A DNA stretch of 64,000 nt from Hyposmocoma kahamanoa (GCF_003589595.1 NW_020653200.1:4900528-4964527), one strand, 5' to 3'. Positions 1 through 12,679 are shown, counted from the first letter of the stretch. A program made the numbers and translations. The notes: generated by a model not told the origin, from the letters alone.

Positions 1-672
1 TTGCAATTTAATCCCCTTGCCGAAAAAAATCTTGTCTTTGTTACTTATTACGAGTAAAGCTTTCTACATGTCACTAGTTTTAGACGATAATTTTGATGTA
101 ACTTCAACCAGTAATTCATGGCATTGACACAATAAAGCCAATTCTAATCATATTTGAAAATTGCTTTTGTCACGTAAAAATTATAGAACTATATGAAACA
201 AATTATGTATATTTTAAATTTTATTAATCTACAATTTAAGCATAAAAAAGTTAAAGACTATTATCGTTCATAGAATCTTTGATCCTCTCTCCTGAAAAGT
301 TTTCATATTACGATAACGCCTTATGGCACTAAAGGTTCGAAATCGTACTCCAATAAGTCACATTTTATGACAGTTTAAAACTTTAATTACATAAAAGAAT
401 TTTATTTACAATATTAATTGCTAAAAACTGTGTACTAATGAATGCCTATATTTTACTTTACAATTTCAATGCAAGAACACAAAACTTTATGTATTGCAAA
501 ATTTCAAATATAGATGGAAACTAGTCGTACCAAAAAACAGTAAATCTTTGACATAATGAACACTTTAATGATTTCCAAAAATAATAGCAATATTTATTAA
601 CGCGTATATAAATACATACAAATACAAGCGCGAATATAAATACATTCGCGCTTTAATAACATTATCTGACGG

Positions 673-754
673 TATATTAGGACAGCGATATGTGAACATT
701 AATATTAGTGTATATATTAATGTCATGTATTTTACATATCGCTATCCTAATATA
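673..754. mobile_element. 82-bp hairpin MITE
   Basis: Arms TATTAGGACAGCGATATGT at the left and its near-complement ACATATCGCTATCCTAATA at the right, about 20 bp each, surround a short AT-rich centre that itself contains TTAATATTA palindromes. The ends fit a Tc1/mariner-type MITE with TA duplications, but TA flanks in AT-rich DNA are weak evidence. Confidence 0.55.
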
Positions 755-2159
755 ATAAATAACTAAGCGGGTTTGTTGATATTATAAGTAATTATACCCA
801 CAAAGAACAGATAATAAATAAAGATGAAATTAATTTTTATCTTTTATTAATTGATTATAATTATGATTAAAGTACAAATACAGTAGGGAACGTATGGTAT
901 TAATTTTTACCAAAAAAAAAAAAAACGAACAATCCCAACTCTTGCAAAGAACGCATTATCTATACCAATACATATTCAGAGTACAAGAATTTTACTGGGT
1001 TTTAGAGAGCGTCTTATTTGAAAAGGCCTCATTTGTATGAAGTACCCACACAAATAGGTACACATATAGGATACAGTAAAGTAACGTAAGCTTAAGTGAC
1101 TTTTTCATTACGTCTACGCGGAAATACGTCTTTGGTATTGGAATTCGTGTTCCCAAGATTTTTGTAAGACTTGCTTTTTTGCTCGCATAATTCAATATTA
1201 TACTCTCTGTTATTAACAATAAATCAAATTTATCTTCCAACAACTGTGACATATTTAAATGACTTTTTATTCTTCAGAATGGAATGATATTTGAATTCGT
1301 TTTGATTCCAATGTTGCAAAGTAGAAATGACGGGCAAGTTTGACTGTCTTCTGTTTATTTTCATCGTACGAGTACAAGGTTGAAATGAAAAAAAAAAGCG
1401 TTTAACTTATGCGAGTAACGTTAATTTCTTGTTAAATAAATCCTGGGTTCAATATAGCCAAGCGTCTTCGTCATCTGTACTATTGTGATCCATAGTGTTT
1501 TAGTATAATTTTTATTAGTTATGTAGTAGGAGGGGGTGTACAGGGTGGTAGAGATTCGTTTGGCTAGCTGGTGCCCCCTTACTACGTCCAGGAATCAAAC
1601 GACGAAACTTGGTGAAGATGTGGTTTATAGTACAACCGCTTGCAATCTGGCTTATAATACAATGGTGTCCAATAAAAGAGATTCGTCCCGTTGGATGCAA
1701 GCGCGGCGCAGAGCCCGCGACAAGTCCCGGTGGGTGCGAATGTTACAAAAAGACACTCACTCAGAGGAGTTCCTTACCTGTCCCGAAAGATGGGCGCGAG
1801 TTCACGATGCTTCCGCTTAGTGAGGATAACCGTAGATGCGCAATCGTTGAATCGATCAATTTCATACAAAATACTGGTGGCAGGTCATTACTTAAGGGAA
1901 AATCTTATCACAGCGATTCCGGAATTGCGCTTTCTACGCCAGTGCCATCTAGCGGTGAACTGCGGAACTGTTTTCACTAATATTGCCAAAGTTATTGTGT
2001 TACAGTTATTAATTTTCTTGTTAATTTTTTTTTCTTATTAAACTTTTTCATTATTACTTCACACGCAAAATAGGCGCCTCGACGTCGAGTTGCGGAAACT
2101 AGCCCGTTGCACCAATACCAATACCAATAATACTTCATAGTTATAGTTTATAATTGCAG

Positions 2160-2640
2160 CACTCACGGATGAAAAAAACAATGGAAGTGCCTATACTATC
2201 AGAACCGCTGTCGCCAAATCTCACACATTCACAATTTGAAACAATATGAAATCTTGATAATGAATGGTCGCAGTTTCAAATTTTAAAAAATAACAATTAT
2301 TTACTAAATTCTCCAAACAAGAAGCAATCATGTTGTAGCGGTACAATGTTTACTTCGTTTCTAGTAACAAAAAAATTATTACAATAAACAGAAAATTGAA
2401 AATTTATTCAAATTAAACAAAATAAGTCTGAATGATGATACGCAACACCGCCATAGATAATAATACAAGTGCGACTAACAAAAGTGTGCAAAGTGCAAAG
2501 TAACAAAACAAGGCATTTAGTTTTACGCGAGATAATTGGCACGACCATAACGTACAAAGCGAAAATGGCGGACTGAGCTCAAGTTTGCGGAACTCTGCGA
2601 ACTGTTGGCACACGTACCACGCAAACTAAGCACTTCGTGT
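2160..2640. repeat. Dispersed repeat family R1, copy 1
   Basis: Shares long similar blocks with 28215-28560 (for example CAACGTACAAAGCGAAAATGG-like and CTGAGCTCAAGT blocks) and, in its first part, with 26905-27080 (ATGAAATCTTGATAAT...GGTCG). This is an old interspersed repeat of unknown class. Confidence 0.6.
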
Positions 2641-3111
2641 GGCAGCACCCTATGTAGGTAACCTTCCAGCAATCAACAAATTGACATTGAAAAGGTGACA
2701 TAGTATGGTTTTAAGACTATAGCAGCTCTTCCATTTATTTTCGATTTAATATTCAATTTCTCATCAACAAATTCCCAAATACCTTAGATTTTTAAAATTG
2801 TAATAAAGCTACACATTATAAATCTGTCGTCCTTAACATAAACAACTCAATCGACATTTTTAGCGAAATGAAGTTATTTACATATCTGCAATCAGCGAAA
2901 CAAGATCTGCAAACCCCTGTAAGCGGATTTTTTTAATGATTCTTATTTAGTTTCAGTTTTATTGTTTAGCAAAATCATCATAGTTGACATTTTTCAAAGG
3001 AAAAAAACTGTGCCAATATCTCGAAATGCGTTATTTATGACAAAGAGGACCAAAATGGTGAGCGTTTTTTATACCGACTCTGACTAACTGTATTTAAAAT
3101 CTAATATCCTT

Positions 3112-3350
3112 TTACCATTTACCGTGTTTTGCTGCTTTCCCGGCAAAATTAGAACGAAATTCTTGGACATATATCTTGTTACCTTTAGAACCCATACTAA
3201 TATTATTATCAAGTCGTTCATTTTTCGCTTTATCCTTGTTGAAACAAATGTCAGAACTGTAGACGACGCCAAAGAAGAAAAAAATTATCAGGTCGAATCC
3301 GGCGATGAGCGTGAAGCCAAGCAAGAGACTAAGAAGACCACCGAAAGACG
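3112..3350 (-). CDS. ppk: PPK exon 12: pore-forming TM2 and C-terminus
   Basis: Acceptor TTGTTGACAG at 3351 and following; stop at 3112-3114. Encodes residues 459-536. SFGGLLSLLLGFT (459-471) then a hydrophobic stretch to about 488 form TM2, followed by a basic cytoplasmic tail ending KAAKHGKW. The FGG-x-L-x-L-x-x-G core is canonical. The selectivity triplet, usually Gly-x-Ser, reads Gly-Phe-Thr (469-471), and the normally conserved Glu six residues later is Asp477. A candidate poly(A) signal (AATAAA on the minus strand) lies near 2735, about 375 nt after the stop. Confidence 0.93.
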
Positions 3351-4149
3351 CTGTCAACAAAACATTGTTAAAGTTATAAACAGGAAATAGTAAAGGGTTC
3401 CGTATAAATTCATCTATTTTGCATAAAAAAGAAGCACTCTAAAATTTAATTTAAGTTATTGCTTTTGAAACTTTTGAAACTATAAGCACTAATAGCTAGT
3501 AAGGTACAGGTAATGAACGATGTGGAACTTTCTGCATTATGAAACTTAGACGCGTCACCCTTTGAAAACTTAACAGCATACTCTACAAACTTCTCAAATT
3601 CTTTAAATAGAAACTTCACTATCTGTACTAAATATGAGCGTGTGTATGTAATAACATAAAAAGTATGCAAATTCATATTAATATTATAAATGTGAAAGTA
3701 ACTCTGTCTGTTGCATTTTCAAATCTAAACCGCTAAACCAATATTGATGGATTTTTGTATATAATGGGACATAGGAGAAGGAAATAGGCTACTCTTTATC
3801 ACAAAAATAAATCATAAGGGGGTGAAATAGGGGACAAAAGTTTGTTCGGAGAGTTAATAAAACTATGAAAATTTGTATAGTACTGTAGAGAAGTACATTT
3901 TCTACGCAAACGAAGTTTATGGCACCAGCTAGTATTTAATACACGTTGGTTATTTTAATAATACGCTTATTAACATTACCAACAACTATACAATATTACA
4001 GTGCAATAGTGCGCATAGTGCGCACGGAAAATGCATTAATTTATTGTATTTATATTTATTGTATATTTTATTATATTTATTAATCAAATGTATTTATTTG
4101 GTCTGTGATAACGCGCATGTTTTGACATCGGAAACAAATACAGAGTAGT

Positions 4150-4355
4150 TAGGTTTTCGCGATTGTTACACATAGGAAAAGAAACTATTTTTCCAGATTT
4201 AAATCGCGTACATTTGTTTTTATCAAACAAACCAACGTTTCGGGCCCTTTACAGGTCACATGGTCACGGTTGACCGAGGTGGTACAGTCATCAACCGTGA
4301 CCATGGACCTGTAAACAGGTTACATCCGGAAAAATAGTTTCACTTCCTAAATACA
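4150..4355. repeat. Palindromic repeat family R2, copy 1
   Basis: Begins near GATTGTTACACATAGG and GAAACTATTTTTCC and ends with the inverted counterpart GGAAAAATAGTTTC. The centre has an inverted pair TGGTCACGGTTGA / TCAACCGTGACCA. Related copies are at 24505-24700 and 40920-41075. All contain CCAACGTTTCGG. This is a foldback-like dispersed repeat. Confidence 0.65.
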
Positions 4356-4399
4356 GAGTAGATTAGAGTGGTTACACACGGTGACTTTTAGCAACGCGT

Positions 4400-4650
4400 T
4401 TACCACGACGTTAGTTTAGACTTGCGATTTATAGGCGAGTGCATCGATGCAAACGCGCGACTGCATCGATACAAACGCGCGACTGCATAGGTACAAACGC
4501 GCTATTGCATCGATGCAATCGCCTATGAAACCCAAGTGCAGCATCGCATTTGCATCGCTGCTTAAAATCGCACGTGTGTAAAGGTAGACGATTAGAGACT
4601 GCATCGCTAGTGTATCGCGTTTGCATCACTGCTAAAAGTCTGCACATTAT
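4400..4650. repeat. GCATCGATGCAAACGCGC minisatellite-like block
   Basis: Three consecutive degenerate copies of about 23 bp (GCGACTGCATCGATACAAAC) at 4441-4510, then looser copies of GCATCG motifs to about 4630. A GTGACTTTTAGCA near 4381 is matched in inverse by TGCTAAAAGTC near 4630, suggesting the block is the inside of a TIR element. Confidence 0.5.
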
Positions 4651-7069
4651 ACTCGTTACATTGATTACGGCTCGACCTCCAACTCCGACTTAAAATTAAT
4701 TCAAAAGAAATGTACTCATTACGAATAACAATATTAAGTCGCGAGAATGTAAAGGTCCTATAACCTGTGAACTTGACCTATTTAATGTACGTACTTAAAT
4801 CAATAATGGTGGTATGTTAACAAAGTACAACATAGGTATTTCAAAATATACCTATGTATGCATGTAGATACGTGTGTGAAATAGAATATTATTATAGAGG
4901 CTTTGAAGTCGAGGATTGCCTGACGAGCATGAGTTTATTATACACGAGTCTAAAAAACGAAACAAAAAATATTGTTTTATCTTATACTCTCAATTGCGGA
5001 CAAATGCTAATAGATGGTTGCCTGACACTTTTTCTTTACTTTGTTTACATAATTCATTGTTATTAGATAGAATTAAAAGTATGTATAATAAAGCGCCAAG
5101 CAGAAATGGTTATAGTTACGTCATATCCAAGCTCAAACCGATAGTTGCATCGTTTTTTGAAAATAATTCAAATATTTCCGAGATGGTTTGAGAAAAGCAT
5201 CTTACATCAGTGTCTATTACATTACGATTAAAAAGTAAGAAAGGATCTATTTAATTTATAGTTAAGCAATTCCCTTTTCAAATCAGTAAATTGTAAATTC
5301 CCTACGAAGAACTAGTAAATAATTATTGAGACATTTGTTTATAAGTACATATCATTTACAACATTTGGGTAAAATATCATAGGCAGAAATAACCTCAAAG
5401 AGTAACGATTTTACGTTAGCGCTCAGTCTTTCTCTCTCTCCGTTTCTTCTCCTCTGTTCTTTAGACTTTCAGTCTCGTCAGGAAAATAAATGTAATCAAT
5501 ATTTCGATCACTTCATAGTAGGCTAGAGCGTTGTTTTTTTTAGTGTGTCAGTCTGGTGGAAAAGCTCATCTTACATCGAATCGTTAACCATACCTCACGT
5601 TAATTCCCTCGACATCGAGTCTATAATAAATGAATTGGTCCTATCCCCAGAAAGTTGAAAGCTATAAGTACACTGGGAAACACAATTTTAATGCACTTGA
5701 ACAAATTTTAATTACATTACCATACGTAGTTATCTATTTACTTATATAATAGACGTGAGCAATATTCGTTACTATGTTATCAGTATGAGTATTCGGATCT
5801 CTGGAAAATAATTTTGTGTTAGCTTTAACGAAAGTGGTAACTAGAGCCCGGATTAATATGTAATTACATATTTTTTATTTCAATGATTGAAATTCTTTAA
5901 TTTGTTTTCTACAAAAATAATAATATTTCGAATAAAGAAGTGACTTTTATTTTCAATATTTGTCCACATTTACAGGCTTAGACCATATTTCTACACGAAA
6001 CTTGCAATAATCCATATTTTCAATATTACGTGATATTTGATTTAATTGAAAAAAAAGGTGCGTGCTTGAATAAAAATTAACAGTGTACTGTACCGAATAT
6101 TAGAAGACAATCTAGACGTGACCTATTCACTTGTGGACTTGTGTAAATTTAAGTTAGCTCCAGTCACATCCTGTGACGTCGAAAGGTCATTCAGCCAGTA
6201 CAAAACGTTACTCGAACGAACAGAATTTTAAATTTGAAATTTAAAAAAACATGTAAATGTGTATTGTAACAATAACCGTAACGAAAATCAGATTGAAGTG
6301 GAATAAAATTTGTTGATTTGTTTTTTAATACAGCGTAGTTTAATTTCACACAGTTGTATTTTTATCTCCATATTTTAAGATTTTTTGCGCATATTATATG
6401 TACATATTTTCTAGTTTATACCGCATATTTATCCGAAGTATTGATCCCTAGTGATAACTCTATAATAGTGACCATATGAATATGAAATTAGTTACATCAA
6501 TGATGGTAATTTGTGTGTGTTTTTTGCAATTATCTTATTAGAATTTACGACGCTATTATATTGCTATAACAGATTATAGTAAAATGATTATTTACCCGTA
6601 ACAAATTATTTTTCTATATTGTGACAGTTAAACATATAATTTTATCAGATGATCAAATGAAGCTAATTATAGTTACAATGATAAATATTGTAATCGTAAT
6701 CCAATGTTTTTCATTTTCGTTTTGTTTATGGCGAGGTAACTAGGAGAAACGGGGAACAGTTTCGCTAGATCAATGTTTTAGTATTTACTATTGAATAATG
6801 GTCTTACAAAAAATACGATTCAACTAAGGATATTGTCTAAAGAACTTGTTAATTTGTTACATGATATGTACTTCACCCTATCATATAATATTCTGAAAAC
6901 AAAATAAAAGTATAAAACGAATTATTTAAGAATAAAATAAAATATATATCTTTGCGCACAATTTTAATATTTCTCTTTAAGTACTACAAAGAACCTGCAA
7001 AATTGTAGTTTTTAACTTAAGTCCAATTGTTATTGTGCGCTTGTCAACGTCGGATTTGTGTCAAATTTC

Positions 7070-7725
7070 TACGGCCTCGGGGCGTATATGGCTTACCGTA
7101 TACAGTACGTCCCCCAAGGAGAGACGAGGTAGGTACGCCAAACATGCCAATTTTATTTATTTATTTATTTAGGACAACTTACAAAATATACACAAAGAAT
7201 TGGTCATAACAGTAAATATTGTGCCTCGAGTTTTTGTGTTGTTTCAATAATTAAAAAGTTAATGTAATATCTCCAAACATGCAACTAATTAGAGCTTCGA
7301 GTTGTCTATTTTGTAGGTGTTTATTGGTAGTGTAAGTGAGACGGAGAGAGATAGCTTCCGTGTTTATTATTTACGTTTTGCACAGTTTACTTAAAACAAT
7401 AAGAGACAATCTCGTTTGAATTATGTACGACCTTTGAGTTTTTGATTCTGGAATTAGTCGACGTGACGAATCAGAGACCGTTTTTTACGAGTGTTTCTTA
7501 CGAAAACCCGTACCTAATTCGTCCCCTAATGGACTTACCAAATACGGTTTTTTAATCGCTTAAACTTATGTGGTAACTGGAAAGGCGTGACTAATTCGTC
7601 ACTTCAAGGGGACATACTGTGTACGGTATTTCTGTTGTTTAGAACCCTTAGAAAAGCGTACCGAACTCGTCTCTCCTTGGGGGACGTACTGTATACGGGA
7701 AGCCATATAAGCGGCCTGGCCGGCC
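7070..7725. mobile_element. Foldback element with about 55-bp inverted ends
   Basis: Left arm about 7080-7137 (TATGGCTTACCGTATACAG, then TACGTCCCCCAAGGAGAGAC) and right arm about 7659-7713 (the inverse, GTCTCTCCTTGGGGGACGTA) match over about 55 bp with few differences. The interior has no coding frame. Its right end abuts or overlaps the left end of the hAT-like element starting at 7716. Confidence 0.75.
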
Positions 7726-8638
7726 TACCACTACCTCTTAAAACCATATTACTTTAACCTTACATTGACTTTTCGTACCATGACGCGCTGAAAGTAAGCT
7801 TGTTATAATGTTAAAACTATAATGTTTTATTGGCAGCTTTATGACTAATCATTCCCTCAGTTCGTACTATAACGCTACTGTAACATTAAAGTAACATTGT
7901 TCTTACGTCAAATTTAGCAATTTTGAAATAGTTACTCGGACGCAGTGGAAACAATATTATTTTCAATTTATTGTCTAAATATTGATTTGTAGTGATTAAA
8001 AGTTAAGTTGAATTAATTTATTTACATAAACCTCTTCAATATTTTGTTTATTTTTTTATATAATAGTACCTACATTAGAAATCATTTCTCGTTAAATAAA
8101 AATATACGATGCTTATTTCGTAAAATTATGACAGCGATATCTATCTGCTCCTTGTCAACACTAACAGTTGACACTAGACTATAATTTCGAATTCACAACG
8201 TGACTATTAAGACTCAGCTTTTTATTTTTATTTATTTAAGTTTTATTTATTTTTCTTCATGAAAATGCGGAAAAATAATTTAAAATAACGTAATGTTAAT
8301 AGATTTTATTATTACACACTTTTATTTTTTTAACAGTTAAAATTCTCTGTATGTAGATAACATTAAGTACATAAATATTATACTACAATAAGACGATTCG
8401 GAACATCAAGAAAAGAAAGAGATGGCATTATATAGTTCATATAGCGTTATTTATTTCCAATTTTTAGTAAAGAATAAACAATATTGGGAAATCATTCGTT
8501 CTGTCAATCACTTTAGCAATAATAGATTACTTGATTGACAGGTTTGTCATAATACGAGTATGCGTAATATTATAATAAGCTTACTTTAAGCTTACATTGA
8601 AATAAGATTGTTTTTGGAAAGGTTATGGTGGCCCCCTG
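7716..8638. mobile_element. hAT-like non-autonomous element, copy 1
   Basis: About 923 bp with terminal inverted repeats: the right end reads inwards CAGGGGGCCACCATAACC and the left end CTGGCCGGCCTACCACTACC. It aligns along its whole length with 13157-14118. A CAGGG start is typical of hAT elements. No transposase frame is present. A clean 8-bp target duplication was not found. Confidence 0.7.
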
Positions 8639-9356
8639 TTCTAATTTAATCATATTAATTTTCTGCGCGTGGAACGCGAGACGCGCGGGCAGCCCCGCAC
8701 ACCTCACCTCTTAAAATCTAGGCTCACATCAATTACCTCGCCTTAAGATATTCGAAGCGTAAACACCCTGATATTAGTAGACCTCCACCTAAAATGACTT
8801 CGACGTAGAGACAACAACATTCGTCTGATGGTATCGCCCCATGTTATATTTGATTCAATATTGAGGAAGCCACAAAATGGCAAACTTTTCATTACGATGA
8901 TCTCTTTACTTAATATTGCATTAAGCCCGTTTGTTATATCATTTATAATTAATAACAAATTACCAAAAATAATAAAAAGAGAAACAAAATTTATAGAAGC
9001 ATTAAAAACAGGTTTAGTGGCTAAATACTATACACTACATGAATACCATATGTCCAATTAAAAATATAAATACTTATTTAATATAAAACATAGATGTTTA
9101 ATAATAGTATATTATTAGACAAGAATAACTAATATAAAATAAACTAATTATTATATTACTTACTACTTTTTTTCAAATACACAATGATAACTATGTACCA
9201 GTATATCTTAAGGCTTTAGTAAATATAAATACAAGAATAGGGTTAGAATTATAGGGTCCATAATGATTTTAATGCACGTTACCTTATATAATAACCTTAT
9301 GGTATAAACAGGTATCGTACATTTTAATTAGTTGAAATGAGCTTATTAGGTACATG

Positions 9357-9812
9357 CATCGAGTGTATAACCAGAAATAGAGACAAAATAAGGGCCATCC
9401 ATCCCTGGCAACTCATCAGACAAATGGGTCCTATATAAATTCTCGTTTGCGCGGAAATCACAAAATAGAAATAGTACAGCGCCAACAAGTGGCCTGGGTG
9501 TAGTCTCCGTATATTCCAAAAACATCCTGTATTTATTGTAATAAGGATATGTATTTTCCCACACCACCGAAAGGGCTGGGGCTGTTCCATGGTGTGGAAA
9601 AACAGCAAAACATCTAATTACAAAACGAAAGGAATCACATTACTCACAAGTTAAACTGGTCGATTTGAAGTGAAACAATTGACGACACCCGTCAATTGTT
9701 TCAAATTCGGGCTGGCCAATTGGAGCGCAGTTGTCACCATAGTGATTTGGCAGAATAGTTTTCAAACAAATTAGATGACATATCGTCTCTATTTCTGGTT
9801 ATATATACGATG
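9357..9812. mobile_element. MITE family M1, copy 1 (8-bp target duplication)
   Basis: 456 bp, inverted ends CATCGAGTGTATAACCAGAA / TTCTGGTTATATATACGATG, flanked by GGTACATG (9349-9356) and GGTATATG (9813-9820), an 8-bp target duplication with one difference. It has an internal palindrome CAATTGACG...CGTCAATTG. No coding. An 8-bp duplication points to hAT or P-type transposase. It lies 34 bp from the donor of PPK exon 11. Copies 2 and 3 are at 11601-12103 and 24802-25272. Confidence 0.85.
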
Positions 9813-9846
9813 GGTATATGTCTATGTAAATAACATAAGTACTTAC

Positions 9847-9929
9847 CTAGAAGATTTTGCCAGTTCAAATATACGTCACGGCGGTATCGCGTAGAGACAA
9901 GATCGTTAAAAAACACATTTATCACGCTT
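9847..9929 (-). CDS. ppk: PPK exon 11: pre-TM2 segment
   Basis: Acceptor AGAATAG before A at 9929 (weak pyrimidine tract); donor CTTCTAG|GTAAGT at 9847. Encodes residues 431-457: VINVFFND, RYRRDVYLNW and QNLL, matching the family pattern V-x-F, Y-x-R, W-x-x-L-L before TM2. The split codon with exon 12 makes Ala458, the position equivalent to the degenerin (Deg) site before FGG. A MITE copy (9357-9812) begins only 34 bp downstream of the exon end. Confidence 0.92.
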
Positions 9930-10826
9930 CTATTCTCCAGATTTATATTACGACTGGAATAAGAAATAAGTCGCTATTTTATTGGAATAAGAACATTACT
10001 AAAGATTATTATGTCTTCGTGTAAATAAATTAATAACTTCTTGGAAGAATGGCATAAGTGGAGTTACGTCAAACATGTTTATTGCTCAATTAGATACAAA
10101 AAATATAATCCCACAACCTCTCCAAATCTTGTAACTCTATCTACATTATTAGGGAATTTTCAACTCATGTCTCAAGGAGACGGGCGCAGTGGCAGTGACC
10201 CTCAGATCTTTGCAATTTGAACTCTCCATGACATTGTAACTGTTAGAGATAGGCGTTTCGCTTACCACCAGTCGCACGACATGTTCTTCCCGTTACTTGG
10301 TATCGACACAACACTGCGCCAACTTTATTTTTTTGTCATTTTCTGTTATTTTGTAAACAGCCATAAGTATTTATTCACTAACAAAATTGTGTGAAACAAT
10401 AAACAAAATCCGAAAAATACAATGAATATTGTTAAAAAAACAAAGAAACAAAAACAAAAAAGAAACAGAACAAGTCCAAAAAGTAAGCTGGCGTAGTGTT
10501 CCTTGGAGGTATCGATATAAGTATATAAATTACGTTTGTTTGTTATATATGATTATACATTTATTACATTTGGCATGGTATTATTACATTATTAATATTA
10601 ATTTGCCGCCCTCGTGAATTTCGTTTTCCCCAAAGGTTGACTAATAGAGAATGCATTTAGCATTAAGTCCGAATTTAGTACCATTACATGTTGTGGTCAA
10701 TAAAATTTAATAAATTAATAAATCTCAGCGTATTAATGTGATACAATGTTAAGATGTCATGTTTTGAACTATGTATAATTGAATTAGACCGCATAAAGGT
10801 ATAAAAACAAAGACAAAAGTACTTAC
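9930..10826. other. PPK intron 10
   Basis: 0.9-kb intron. It holds a partial copy of dispersed repeat family R3 at about 10165-10320 (CGGGCGCAGTGGCAGT and CCTCAGATCTTTG) and otherwise unrecognised AT-rich sequence. Confidence 0.6.
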
Positions 10827-10956
10827 AAAAATGTTTGTCCTTCTAGACGCACATTTTTCGCCAGTTTTCCCAGTGCTACCTCAAGAGGATAGCTGTAATG
10901 CTCGCATTCGGGCAGGCAACGATTTGTGAATTCACTTTGCACATTAACATGTACAC
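10827..10956 (-). CDS. ppk: PPK exon 10: CLPECEHYSY, wrist region
   Basis: Acceptor AATTCCAG before GTG at 10956; donor TTTTT|GTAAGT at 10827. Encodes residues 388-429 with RCLPECEHYSYPL. This is the last conserved Cys pair of the DEG/ENaC ectodomain (C-x-P-x-C-x(3)-Y). Phase 1 in, phase 2 out. It is separated from exon 9 by about 12.8 kb of repeat-filled intron. Confidence 0.93.
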
Positions 10957-11600
10957 CTGGAATTTATCTTAATACAGAATTTTACAGTCATTTCATAATA
11001 AAACGGTATACCGTGGACTTGAGTATACATGTCCTGTAAGGTCTAGCGAGTTTTACTTTGTATTCTATATTTGTATAAATATAATTATAATAAACTAGTG
11101 AAGTTATTTAATAAAAATACATAATAAAAAATAAATTTCAAATAATAAACAAAACCTGTAACGTACTTTTCTTGACACATCTAGTTATTGCCGATCTGTG
11201 TAGAATACGTTTGCGCCAACACACGATACTTTTGCCCAGTATGTTACGTTGGTTGAGTCAAAACTGCCCATGTCTTAAAAATGTTATATTTGTATTACAT
11301 AGATTTTATGCATTTAGCGTTTGTCGTACGACGTACTATGTTTAAGGCTTATGTAATTTTACTATATTTAAGTTTCTCATTTCAGTCAATGTATAATTCT
11401 TTTGAGAAAATAAATTCTTAAACCACACTCCTAGCACGAATATTACACAACAGAAATAGTTGCATTTCACCTATTTGCAACATGCGCAGTACCTACTTAA
11501 TAAAAACTTACGTTAACATTTTCAAGCCGATGTTCACTAAACATATATTTATTTAAGAACCATCCCGATTAGACCACAGATGGAAGCATTTGTGTCTGTA

Positions 11601-12103
11601 TATCGAGTATATAATCAGAAATAAAGAAATAAGAAATAAGGGCCATCAATCCCTAGCAACTCATCAGGCAAATGGGCCTTATATCACTTTTAAATATCAA
11701 CTCTGTTTGCGCTGAAATCACAAATTGGACAGCTGAAATAGTACAGCGCCGACAACTGATCTGTGTATACGTCTCCGTACATTGCATTTGTATTTATTGT
11801 AATAAAGAAAATATCTCTAACAATGGGGGCTGTTACATTCGGTGGTGTGGGAGAAACAGCAAAACATCTAATTACAAAACAAACAAAATCACATTTTATC
11901 AGTAATTAAATATTAAATATGTAATTTTGCAATCTTCGTCCATTATAGCAAAGCTCAAGTTAAACTGGCCGATTTGAAGTCAATTGATTCAAATTCGGGC
12001 TGGCCAATCGGAGCGCAGTTACAGTCACAGTAATTATTTGGCAGAATAGTTTTCAAACAAATTAAATGACATTTCGTCTCTATTTCTGGTTATACACTCG
12101 ATG
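11601..12103. mobile_element. MITE family M1, copy 2
   Basis: Same element as 9357-9812, slightly longer and more diverged, with ends TATCGAGTATATAATCAGAA and TTCTGGTTATACACTCGATG. Flanks GTGTCTGT and GCGTCTGC are partly alike (6 of 8, offset by one base), consistent with an eroded 8-bp duplication. Confidence 0.8.
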
Positions 12104-12679
12104 GCGTCTGCGGTTACAAAAAAAATCGCATAAACAGAAAAAGGAAAATTGCGATCTGAGCTATGGTGCTAGTAAGTGTATAAAATAAATAAACATAGGC
12201 TGATGTATGTATCTTTTCAGATCTCTTAATATTACTCGAACTTTGTAAATTAGTCATTTCCATTTGAATAAGCTGAAGTCATAATAGAGCAAAAAGCAAT
12301 GGTGCCAGAATTCTAGTATTTCTTTGACAAATAGATGTTTAAACAGAACGAGAACCAATGGCACTATAGGTTAATGTATCTAGATGTGATTTCGATTCAT
12401 ATAAATCCAAGTTTAAATTTCCTCTCTTCATAATTCACACCATAACCCATTTATTTGCTGTAACACCGGTTTTATAGCAGTAGAGCTCCTTGTGAAAGCT
12501 TTTTTTTTACCCGACAGAGTTTTAAATATTGAAAGTCCATGTAAAAAATGATATTTTTTTCAGAAATCTTTATAGATATATTATATATATGCTCGGTTAG
12601 TTTAGGCTAGTTTTAGAAAAAAATGCACAAGAGAATTAAGGGATTACGCCATGTTATATGTTTCTGACCACTCTATTTA

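Larger units (their letters stand above)
1..3111. other. 3' flank of the PPK gene; no gene seen
   Basis: AT-rich. It contains the hairpin MITE at 673-754, an unassigned GC-richer block at about 1515-1980 with overlapping short frames on both strands and no recognisable domain, and a copy of a dispersed repeat (2160-2640). The block at 1515-1980 could be an eroded transposon. No supported exon was seen. Confidence 0.5.
3351..9846. other. PPK intron 11, repeat-rich
   Basis: A 6.5-kb intron holding the palindromic repeat at 4150-4355, a GC-richer minisatellite-like block at 4400-4650, the foldback at 7070-7725, a hAT-like element at 7716-8638 and a MITE at 9357-9812. Between about 4.85 and 7.0 kb and between 8.64 and 9.34 kb only unrecognised AT-rich sequence and short meaningless frames were seen. 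Confidence 0.6.

Noticed and set aside
4441..4640. Repeated GCATCG block as a CRISPR-like array
   Set aside because: The genome is eukaryotic, the units are imperfect, and there are no constant repeats with unique spacers.
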